DNA of 64,000 nucleotides from Auanema rhodensis (taxonomy: Eukaryota > Nematoda > Chromadorea > Rhabditida > Rhabditidae), in the NCBI GenBank assembly GCA_964057225.1, contig OZ059900.1, positions 20,351,638 to 20,415,637 of the forward strand, given 5' to 3'. Positions 40,101-49,706 of this stretch are shown in pieces. Each line of letters begins with the position of its first letter. Position 1 is the first letter of the stretch. The notes beneath the pieces are model-generated. The model was not told the DNA's origin, searched no databases, and saw only the letters and a list, made by a program, of their open reading frames with translations. Position numbers and translations under genes: made by a program.

Positions 40101-41051
40101 TTTGTTCATATGAGTAGTCAAATGCAACGAATTTCAGCGTGTTACATACTAAAATGAAGCATTTTACATGCTGAACACTAGAAAAATACAAAAACACAGT
40201 ATTTCCCATGAGAAATATTTTATTATGCTGGAAAACCAGTTTTTGGAAATTTCGCTGTAAACAAGGTTTTGACTTACGATTTCATGTGTTCAAACTCATG
40301 CAATGTCAATGAAACCTAGCTCAAAATTGTTCGTACAACGTCTAGTTCCACTTTCACGACAAAAAAACAGGGGTTAGAAAATTAAGGAAATTAGCATATT
40401 CTGAGGGCACGCCCCTTATGGCTAATATTGATTAAATCGATTTTTTTTCATATGAGTCGTCAAATGCAACGAATTTCAGCGTGTTACATACTAAACTGAA
40501 GCATTTTACATGCTGAACACTAGAAAAATACAAAAACACAGTATTTCCCATGAGAAATATTTTATTATGCTGGAAAACCAGTTTTTGGAAATTTCGCTGT
40601 AAACAAGGTTTTGACTTACGATTTCATGTGTTCAAACTCATGCAATGTCAATGAAACCTAGCTCAAAATTGTTCCTACAACGTCTAGTTCCACTTTCACG
40701 ACAAAAAAAACAGGGGTTAGAAAATTAAGGAAATTAGCATATTCTGAGGGCACGCCCCTTATGGCTAATAATGATTAAATCGATTTTTGTTCATATGAGT
40801 CGTCAAATGCAACGAATTTCAGCGTGTTACATACTAAAATGAAACATTTTACATGCTGAACACTAGAAAAATACAAAAACACAGTATTTCCCATGAGAAA
40901 TATTTTATTATGCTGGAAAACCAGTTTTTGGAAATTTCGCTGTAAACAAGGTTTTGACTTACGATTTCATGTGTTCAAACTCATGCAATGTCAATGAAAC
41001 CTAGCTCAAAATTGTTTGTACAACGTCTAGTTCCACTTTCACGACAAAAAA
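29759..41051 (+). repeat. Nine-monomer higher-order repeat, 3 copies
   Basis: Copies are 29759-32838 (3,080 bp), 35234-37971 (2,738 bp) and 37972-41051 (3,080 bp); the last two are directly adjacent. The monomer order is standard with acgtctaattcc; cagaggg/attgaatcg; ataggggtt with ttttaaatgctg; aataatgatt; gagtagtc/gaatcatt/aaagacag; cgccgtttatgg/acttgctg; ataggggtt with gagtagtc; aaactgaagc; aataatgatt. The middle copy lacks the cgccgtttatgg monomer and is one monomer shorter. Copies 1 and 3 have equal length and differ at few sites. Between copies 1 and 2 lie seven monomers, including a three-monomer duplication. Confidence 0.88.
32497..34549 (+). repeat. Tandem three-monomer block, 2 copies (32497-33523, 33524-34549)
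   Basis: The order is aataatgatt/gaaacatt with gtttgta, standard with acgtctaattcc, then cagaggg with attaaatcg. The copies match at all markers except acacgctg in the first and the ttccta/ttcgta site at the end of each. The monomer at 34550 follows and has lost one T in aaggtttgactt. Confidence 0.85.
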
Positions 41052-42077
41052 ACAGGGGTTAGAAAATTAAAGAAATTAGCATATTCTGAGGGCACGCCGT
41101 TTATGGCTAATATTGATTAAATCGATTTTTGTTCATATGAGTCGTCAAATGCAACGAATTTCAGCGTGTTACATACTAAAATGAAGCATTTTACTTGCTG
41201 AACACTAGAAAAATACAAAAACACAGTATTTCCCATGAGAAATATTTTATTATGCTGGAAAACCAGTTTTTGGAAATTTCGCTGTAAACAAGGTTTTGAC
41301 TTACGATTTCATGTGTTCAAACTCATGCAATGTCAATGAAACCTAGCTCAAAATTGTTCGTACAACGTCTAGTTCCACTTTCACGACAAAAAAATAGGGG
41401 TTAGAAAATTAAGGAAATTAGCATATTCTGAGGGCACGCCCCTTATGGCTAATATTGATTAAATCGATTTTTGTTCATATGAGTCGTCAAATGCAACGAA
41501 TTTCAGCGTGTTACATACTAAAATGAAGCATTTTACTTGCTGAACACTAGAAAAATACAAAAACACAGTACTTCCCATGAGAAATATTTTATTATGCTGG
41601 AAAACCAGTTTTTGGAAATTTCGCTGTTAACTAGGTTTTGACTTACGATTTCATGTGTTCAAACTCATGCAATGTCAATGAAACCTAGCTCAAAATTGTT
41701 CGTACAACGTCTAGTTCCACTTTCACGACAAAAAAATAGGGGTTAGAAAATTAAGGAAATTAGCATATTCTGAGGGCACGCCCCTTATGGCTAATATTGA
41801 TTAAATCGATTTTTGTTCATATGAGTAGTCAAATGCAACGAATTTCAGCGTGTTACATACTAAAATGAAGCATTTTACATGCTGAACACTAGAAAAATAC
41901 AAAAACACAGTATTTCCCATGAGAAATATTTTATTATGCTGGAAAACCAGTTTTTGGAAATTTCGCTGTAAACAAGGTTTTGACTTACGATTTCATGTGT
42001 TCAAACTCATGCAATGTCAATGAAACCTAGCTCAAAATTGTTCGTACAACGTCTAGTTCCACTTTCACGACAAAAAA

Positions 42078-45000
42078 ATAGGGGTTAGAAAATTAAGGAA
42101 ATTAGCATATTCTGAGGGCACGCCCCTTATGGCTAATATTGATTAAATCGATTTTTGTTCATATGAGTCGTCAAATGCAACGAATTTCAGCGTGTTACAT
42201 ACTAAAATGAAGCATTTCACATGCTGAACACTAGAAAAATACAAAAACACAGTATTTCCCATGAGAAATATTTTATTATGCTGGAAAACCAGTTTTTGGA
42301 AATTTCGCTGTAAACAAGGTTTTGACTTACGATTTCATGTGTTCAAACTCATGCAATGTCAATAAAACCTAGCTCAAAATTGTTCCTACAACGTCTAGTT
42401 CCACTTTCACGACAAAAAAAACAGGGGTTAGAAAATTAAGGAAATTAGCATATTCTGAGGGCACGCCCCTTATGGCTAATAATGATTAAATCGATTTTTG
42501 TTCATATGAGTCGTCAAATGCAACGAATTTCAGCGTGTTACATACTAAAATGAACTATTTTACATGCTGAACACTAGAAAAATACAAAAACACAGTATTT
42601 CCCATGAGAAATATTTTATTATGCTGGAAAACCAGTTTTTGGAAATTTCGCTGTAAACAAGGTTTTGACTTACGATTTCATGTGTTCAAACTCATGCAAT
42701 GTCAATGAAACCTAGCTCAAAATTGTTCGTACAACGTCTAGTTCCACTTTCACGACAAAAAAACAGGGGTTAGAAAATTAAGGAAATTAGCATATTCTGA
42801 GGGCACGCCCCTTATGGCTAATATTGATTAAGTCGATTTTTGTTCATATGAGTCGTCAAATGCAACGAATTTCAGCGTGTTACATACTAAAATGAAGCAT
42901 TTTACATGCTGAACACTAGAAAAATACAAAAACACAGTATTTCCCATGAGAAATATTTTATTATGCTGGAAAACCAGTTTTTGGAAATTTCGCTGTAAAC
43001 AAGGTTTTGACTTACGATTTCATGTGTTCAAACTCATGCAATGTCAATGAAACCTAGCTCAAAATTGTTCGTACAACGTCTAGTTCCACTTTCACGACAA
43101 AAAAATAGGGGTTAGAAAATTAAGGAAATTAGCATATTCTGAGGGCACGCCCCTTATGGCTAATATTGATTAAATCGATTTTTGTTCATATGAGTCGTCA
43201 AATGCAACGAATTTCAGCGTGTTACATACTCAAATGTAGCATTTCACATGCTGAACACTAGAAAAATACAAAAACACAGTATTTCCCATGAGAAATATTT
43301 TATTATGCTGGAAAACCAGTTTTTGAAAATTTCGGTGTAAACAAGGTTTTGAATTACGATTTCATGTGTTCAAACTCATGCAATGTCAATGAAACCTAGC
43401 TCAAAATTGTTCGTACAACGTCTAGTTCCACTTTCACGACAAAAAAACAGGGGTTAGAAAATTAAGGAAATTAGCATATTCTGAGGGCACGTCCCTTATG
43501 GCTAATATTGATTAAATCGATTTTTGTTTATATGAGTCGTCAAATGCAACGAATTTCAGCGTGTTACATACTAAAATAAAGCATTTTACATGCTGAACAC
43601 TAGAAAAATACAAAAACACAGTATTTCCCATGAGAAATATTTTATTATGCTGGAAAACCAGTTTTTGGAAATTTCGCTGTAAACAAGGTTTTGACTTACG
43701 ATTTCATGTGTTCAAACTCATGCAATGTCAATGAAACCTAGCTCAAAATTGTTCGTACAACGTCTAGTTCCACTTTCACGACAAAAAAACAGGGGTTAGA
43801 AAATTAAGGAAATTAGCATATTCTGAGGGCACGCCCCTTATGGCTAATATTGATTAAATCGATTTTTGTTTATATGAGTCGTCAAATGCAACGAATTTCA
43901 GCGTGTTACATACTAAAATAAAGCATTTTACATTCTGAACACTAGAAAAATACAAAAACACAGTATTTCCCATGAGAAATATTTTATTATGCTGGAAAAC
44001 CAGTTTTTGGAAATTTCGCTGTAAACAAGGTTTTGACTTACGATTTCATGTGTTCAAACTCATGCAATGTCAATAAAACCTAGCTCAAAATTGTTCCTAC
44101 AACGTCTAGTTCCACTTTCACGACAAAAAAAACAGGGGTTAGAAAATTAAGGAAATTAGCATATTCTGAGGGCACGCCCCTTATGGCTAATAATGATTAA
44201 ATCGATTTTTGTTCATATGAGTCGTCAAATGCAACGAATTTCAGCGTGTTACATACTAAAATGAACTATTTTACATGCTGAACACTAGAAAAATACAAAA
44301 ACACAGTATTTCCCATGAGAAATATTTTATTATGCTGGAAAACCAGTTTTTGGAAATTTCGCTGTAAACAAGGTTTTGACTTACGATTTCATGTGTTCAA
44401 ACTCATGCAATGTCAATGAAACCTAGCTCAAAATTGTTCGTACAACGTCTAGTTCCACTTTCACGACAAAAAAACAGGGGTTAGAAAATTAAGGAAATTA
44501 GCATATTCTGAGGGCACGCCCCTTATGGCTAATATTGATTAAATCGATTTTTGTTCATATGAGTCGTCAAATGCAACGAATTTCAGCGTGTTACATACTC
44601 AAATGTAGCATTTCACATGCTGAACACTAGAAAAATACAAAAACACAGTATTTCCCATGAGAAATATTTTATTATGCTGGAAAACCAGTTTTTGAAAATT
44701 TCGGTGTAAACAAGGTTTTGAATTACGATTTCATGTGTTCAAACTCATGCAATGTCAATGAAACCTAGCTCAAAATTGTTCGTACAACGTCTAGTTCCAC
44801 TTTCACGACAAAAAAACAGGGGTTAGAAAATTAAGGAAATTAGCATATTCTGAGGGCACGTCCCTTATGGCTAATATTGATTAAATCGATTTTTGTTTAT
44901 ATGAGTCGTCAAATGCAACGAATTTCAGCGTGTTACATACTAAAATAAAGCATTTTACATGCTGAACACTAGAAAAATACAAAAACACAGTATTTCCCAT

Positions 45001-46510
45001 GAGAAATATTTTATTATGCTGGAAAACCAGTTTTTGGAAATTTCGCTGTAAACAAGGTTTTGACTTACGATTTCATGTGTTCAAACTCATGCAATGTCAA
45101 TGAAACCTAGCTCAAAATTGTTCGTACAACGTCTAGTTCCACTTTCACGACAAAAAAACAGGGGTTAGAAAATTAAGGAAATTAGCATATTCTGAGGGCA
45201 CGTCCCTTATGGCTAATATTGATTAAATCGATTTTTGTTTATATGAGTCGTCAAATGCAACGAATTTCAGCGTGTTACATACTAAAATAAAGCATTTTAC
45301 ATGCTGAACACTAGAAAAATACAAAAACACAGTATTTCCCATGAGAAATATTTTATTATGCTGGAAAACCAGTTTTTGGAAATTTCGCTGTAAACAAGGT
45401 TTTGACTTACGATTTCATGTGTTCAAACTCATGCAATGTCAATGAAACCTAGCTCAAAATTGTTCGTACAACGTCTAGTTCCACTTTCACGACAAAAAAA
45501 CAGGGGTTAGAAAATTAAGGAAATTAGCATATTCTGAGGGCACGCCCCTTATGGCTAATATTGATTAAATCGATTTTTGTTTATATGAGTCGTCAAATGC
45601 AACGAATTTCAGCGTGTTACATACTAAAATAAAGCATTTTACATTCTGAACACTAGAAAAATACAAAAACACAGTATTTCCCATGAGAAATATTTTATTA
45701 TGCTGGAAAACCAGTTTTTGGAAATTTCGCTGTAAACAAGGTTTTGACTTACGATTTCATGTGTTCAAACTCATGCAATGTCAATGAAACCTAGCTCAAA
45801 ATTGTTCGTACAACGTCTAGTTCCACTTTCACGACAAAAAAACAGGGGTTAGAAAATTAAGGAAATTAGCATATTCTGAGGGCACGCCCCTTATGGCTAA
45901 TATTGATTAAATCGATTTTTGTTCATATGAGTCGTCAAATGCAACGAATTTCAGCGTGTTACATACTAAAATGAACCATTTTACATGCTGAACACTAGAA
46001 AAATACAAAAACACAGTATTTCCCATGAGAAATATTTTATTATGCTGGAAAACCAGTTTTTGGAAATTTCGCTGTAAACAAGGTTCTGACTTACGATTTC
46101 ATGTGTTCAAACTCATGCAATGTCAATGAAACCTAGCTCAAAATTGTTTGTACAACGTCTAGTTCCACTTTCACGACAAAAAAACAGGGGTTAGAAAATT
46201 AAGGAAATTAGCATATTCTGAGGGCACGCCCCTTATGGCTAATATTGATTAAATCGATTTTTGTTCATATGAGTCGTCAAATGCAACGAATTTCAGCGTG
46301 TTACATACTAAAATGAAGCATTTCACATGCTGAACACTAGAAAAATACAAAAACACAGTATTTCCCATGAGAAATATTTTATTATGCTGGAAAACCAGTT
46401 TTTGGAAATTTCGCTGTAAACAAGGTTTTGACTTACGATTTCATGTGTTCAAACTCATGCAATGTCAATGAAACCTAGCTCAAAATTGTTTCTACAACGT
46501 CTAGTTCCAC
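42078..46510 (+). repeat. Forward-arm domain C, junction-proximal (13 monomers)
   Basis: Monomer starts: 42078, 42421, 42763, 43105, 43447, 43789, 44132, 44474, 44816, 45158, 45500, 45842, 46184 (truncated). Private markers are atgaactatt, tttttgtttatatgag, actaaaataaagc, acattctgaac and cacgtcccttatgg. The tactcaaatgtagc subtype is also present, with one related copy in domain B at 17096. The domain is largely a five-monomer block present twice with a rearrangement (see 42421-45841). The last two monomers (45842 and 46184) are not part of that block. Confidence 0.8.
42421..45841 (+). repeat. Five-monomer block, 2 rearranged copies (42421-44131, 44132-45841)
   Basis: Copy 1 order is atgaactatt; attaagtcg; tactcaaatgtagc with tttttgaaaatttcggtg; cgtcccttatgg/gtttatatg/aataaagc; gtttatatg/aataaagc/acattctg. 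Copy 2 lacks the attaagtcg monomer and has the cgtcccttatgg monomer twice (44816 and 45158), so total length is nearly kept (1,711 versus 1,710 bp). The tactcaaatgtagc monomer starts with ataggggtt in copy 1 but acaggggtt in copy 2. Confidence 0.85.
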
Positions 46511-46972
46511 GTAAAATAAATAAAATAAATAAAAATACGACTCATATGAACAAAAATCGATTTAATCAATATTAGCCATAAGGGGCGTGCCCTCAGAATA
46601 TGCTAATTTCCTTAATTTTCTAACCCCTGTTTTTTTGTCGTGAAAGTGGAACTAGACGTTGTACGAACAATTTTGAGCTAGGTTTCATTGACATTGCATG
46701 AGTTTGAACACATGAAATCGTAAGTCAAAACCTTGTTTACAGCGAAATTTCCAAAAACTGGTTTTCCAGCATAATAAAATATTTCTCATGGGAAATACTG
46801 TGTTTTTGTATTTTTCTAGTGTTCAGCATCTGAAATGCTTCATTTTAGTATGTAACACGCTGAAATTCGTTGCATTTGACGACTCATATGAACAAAAATC
46901 GATTTAATCAATATTAGCCATAAGGGGCGTGCCCTGAGAATATGCTAATTTCCTTAATTTTCTAACCCCTGT
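46184..46972. repeat. Head-on inversion junction between the two arms
   Basis: The last forward monomer (46184-46510, truncated) and the first complete inverted one (46631-46972) face each other. The innermost mirror-paired bases are 46510 and 46646: ctagttccac at 46501-46510 is the exact reverse complement of 46646-46655. The unpaired centre is 46511-46645 (135 nt), made of the 26-bp filler and a 109-nt piece of inverted satellite. Because both arms keep monomer phase, pairing can extend outwards over the full 17 kb of inverted arm seen here. The two facing monomers are not identical: they differ at the tttctac/ttcgtac site, at ctgaggg/ctcaggg and at cacatgctg/cagatgctg (forward sense). This argues against a simple read fold-back. 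Confidence 0.92.
46511..46536. repeat. A/T microsatellite-like filler at the inversion breakpoint
   Basis: These 26 bases are the only sequence in the window that does not match the satellite. After one G they consist of about 2.9 copies of a 9-bp unit, taaaataaa. The forward array is cut just before it, after gtctagttccac where ttcacgac would be expected. The inverted array starts just after it, at acgactcatatg where the full context would be ttgacgactcatatg. Filler of this kind is compatible with break repair involving polymerase slippage or template switching. It could also be the remnant of a simple repeat that lay between two arrays before they met. Confidence 0.9.
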
Positions 46973-47654
46973 TTTTTTGTCGTGAAAGTGGAACTAGACG
47001 TTGTACGAACAATTTTGAGCTAGGTTTCATTGACATTGCATGAGTTTGAACACATGAAATCGTAAGTCAAAACCTTGTTTACAGCGAAATTAAAAAACTG
47101 GTTTTCCAGCATAATAAAATATTTCTCATGGGAAATACTGTGTTTTTGTATTTTTCTAGTGTTCAGCATGTAAAATGCTTCATTTTAGTATGTAACACGC
47201 TGAAATTCGTTGCATTTGACGACTCATATGAACAAAAATCGATTTAATCAATATTAGCCATAAGGGGCGTGCCCTCAGAATATGCTAATTTCCTTAATTT
47301 TCTAACCCCTGTTTTTTTGTCGTGAAAGTGGAACTAGACGTTGTACGAACAATTTTGAGCTAGGTTTCATTGACATTGCATGAGTTTGAACATATGAAAT
47401 CGTAAGTCAAAACCTTGTTTACAGCGAAATTTCCAAAAACTTGTTTTCCAGCATAATAAAATATTTCTCATGGGAAATACTGTGTTTTTGTATTTTTCTA
47501 GTGTTCAGCATGTAAAATGCTTCATTTTAGTATGTAACACGCTGAAATTCGTTGCATTTGACGACTCATATGAACAAAAATCGATTTAATCAATATTAGC
47601 CATAAGGGGCGTGCCCTCAGAATATGCTAATTTCCTTAATTTTCTAACCCCTGT

Positions 47655-49706
47655 TTTTTTGTCGTGAAAGTGGAACTAGACGTTGTACGAACAATTTTGA
47701 GCTAGGTTTCATTGACATTGCATGAGTTTGAACACATGAAATCGTAAGTCAAAACCTTGTTTACAGCGAAATTTCCAAAAACTGGTTTTCCAGCATAATA
47801 AAATATTTCTCATGGGAAATACTGTGTTTTTGTATTTTTCTAGTGTTCAGCATGTAAAATGCTTCATTTTAGTATGTAACACGCTGAAATTCGTTGCATT
47901 TGACGACTCATATGAACAAAAATCGATTTAATCAATATTAGCCATAAGGGGCGTGCCCTCAGAATATGCTAATTTCCTTAATTTTCTAACCCCTGTTTTT
48001 TTGTCGTGAAAGTGGAACTAGACGTTGTACGAACAATTTTGAGCTAGGTTTCATTGACATTGCATGAGTTTGAACACATGAAATCGTAAGTCAAAACCTT
48101 GTTTACAGCGAAATTTCCAAAAACTGGTTTTCCAGCATAATAAAATATTTCTCATGGGAAATACTGTGTTTTTGTATTTTTCTAGTGTTCAGCATGTAAA
48201 ATGCTTCATTTTAGTCTGTAACACGCTGAAATTCGTTGCATTTGACGACTCATATAAACAAAAATCGATTTAATCAATATTAGCCATAAGGGGCGTGCCC
48301 TCAGAATATGCTAATTTCCTTAATTTTCTAACCCCTGTTTTTTTTGTCGTGAAAGTGGAACTAGACGTTGTACGAACATTTTTGAGCTAGGTTTCATTGA
48401 CATTGCATGAGTTTGAACACATGAAATCGTAAGTCAAAACCTTGTTTACAGCGAAATTTAAAAAACTGGTTTTCCAGCATAATAAAATATTTCTCATGGG
48501 AAATACTGTGTTTTTGTATTTTTCTAGTGTTCAGCATGTAAAATGCTTCATTTTAGTATGTAACACGCTGAAATTCGTTGCATTTGACGACTCATATGAA
48601 CAAAAATCGATTTAATCAATATTAGCCATAAGGGGCGTGCCCTCAGAATATGCTAATTTCCTTAATTTTCTAACCCCTGTTTTTTTGTCGTGAAAGTGGA
48701 ACTAGACGTTGTACGAACAATTTTGAGCTAGGTTTCATTGACATTGCATGAGTTTGAACACATGAAATCGTAAGTCAAAACCTTGTTTACAGCGAAATTT
48801 CCAAAAACTGGTTTTCCAGCATAATAAAATATTTCTCATGGGAAATACTGTGTTTTTGTATTTTTCTAGTGTTCAGCATGTAAAATGCTTCATTTTAGTA
48901 TGTAACACGCTGAAATTCGTTGCATTTGACGACTCATATGAACAAAAATCGATTTAATCAATATTAGCCATAAGGGGCGTGCCCTCAGAATATGCTAATT
49001 TCCTTAATTTTCTAACCCCTGTTTTTTTGTCGTGAAAGTGGAACTAGACGTTGTACGAACAATTTTGAGCTAGGTTTCATTGACATTGCATGAGTTTGAA
49101 CACATGAAATCGTAAGTCAAAACCTTGTTTACAGCGAAATTTCCAAAAACTGGTTTTCCAGCATAATAAAATATTTCTCATGGGAAATACTGTGTTTTTG
49201 TATTTTTCTAGTGTTCAGCATGTAAAATGCTTCATTTTAGTCTGTAACACGCTGAAATTCGTTGCATTTGACGACTCATATAAACAAAAATCGATTTAAT
49301 CAATATTAGCCATAAGGGGCGTGCCCTCAGAATATGCTAATTTCCTTAATTTTCTAACCCCTGTTTTTTTTGTCGTGAAAGTGGAACTAGACGTTGTACG
49401 AACATTTTTGAGCTAGGTTTCATTGACATTGCATGAGTTTGAACACATGAAATCGTAAGTCAAAACCTTGTTTACAGCGAAATTTAAAAAACTGGTTTTC
49501 CAGCATAATAAAATATTTCTCATGGGAAATACTGTGTTTTTGTATTTTTCTAGTGTTCAGCATGTAAAATGCTTCATTTTAGTATGTAACACGCTGAAAT
49601 TCGTTGCATTTGACGACTCATATGAACAAAAATCGATTTAATCAATATTAGCCATAAGGGGCGTGCCCTCAGAATATGCTAATTTCCTTAATTTTCTAAC
49701 CCCTGT
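47655..49706 (-). repeat. Tandem three-monomer block, 2 copies of 1,026 bp (47655-48680, 48681-49706)
   Basis: In plus-strand order each copy has a standard unit, a unit with ttagtctgtaac/catataaac, and a unit with an eight-T run, gaacatttttgag and aaatttaaaaaactgg. The markers agree in both copies. The same trio recurs at 52441-53466. Confidence 0.87.

Larger units (their letters stand above)
11279..42077 (+). repeat. Forward-arm domain B (90 monomers, rich in higher-order repeats)
   Basis: Monomer starts to 26676: 11279, 11622, 11964, 12306, 12649, 12991, 13332, 13674, 14016, 14359, 14702, 15045, 15386, 15728, 16071, 16412, 16754, 17096, 17438, 17780, 18122, 18465, 18808, 19150, 19492, 19835, 20177, 20519, 20862, 21204, 21546, 21888, 22230, 22572, 22914, 23256, 23598, 23940, 24282, 24624, 24966, 25308, 25650, 25992, 26334, 26676. 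Starts continue at 27019, 27362, 27704, 28046, 28388, 28731, 29074, 29417, 29759, 30101, 30443, 30786, 31128, 31470, 31812, 32154, 32497, 32839, 33181, 33524, 33866, 34208, 34550, 34892, 35234, 35576, 35918, 36261, 36603, 36945, 37287, 37630, 37972, 38314, 38656, 38999, 39341, 39683, 40025, 40367, 40710, 41052, 41394, 41736. All carry ttaaggaaatt (taaagaaatt once, at 41052). Subtypes are marked by ataggggtt, aataatgatt, attaagtcg, gagtagtc, cagaggg plus attgaatcg, aaagacag, cgccgtttatgg and gttcctacaac, arranged in repeated blocks. Confidence 0.85.
1..46510 (+). repeat. Satellite array, forward arm (about 342-bp monomer, 136 copies)
   Basis: A single monomer of 341-343 bp is repeated head-to-tail without interruption. 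I set the phase at the motif acaggggttag (variants acaaggg and ataggggtt), which follows a run of 6-9 A. The first unit starts at base 1 and the last starts at 46184 and stops at 46510, after gtctagttccac. Copies differ from each other by only a few substitutions and rare indels, so the array is highly homogenised. The only sizeable internal indels seen are a 6-bp loss near 381 and a 3-bp loss near 6250. A hand count of one unit gives about 34% G+C. No gene, transposon or unrelated DNA lies inside. This is the expected structure of eukaryotic constitutive heterochromatin. The strand label only marks orientation relative to the second arm. Confidence 0.98.

Noticed and set aside
46511-46536. 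Transposon end or target-site duplication at the switch
   Set aside because: The filler is a slipped A/T repeat with no terminal inverted repeat, and the satellite on its two sides is not duplicated directly.
46184-46972. Inversion as a simple read fold-back or assembly artefact
   Set aside because: A fold-back would give mirror-image arms with the same variants in reversed order. The facing monomers differ at several sites, the next ones carry different subtypes, and the breakpoint is asymmetric with a filler. A chimeric join of two real arrays is not excluded and needs reads.
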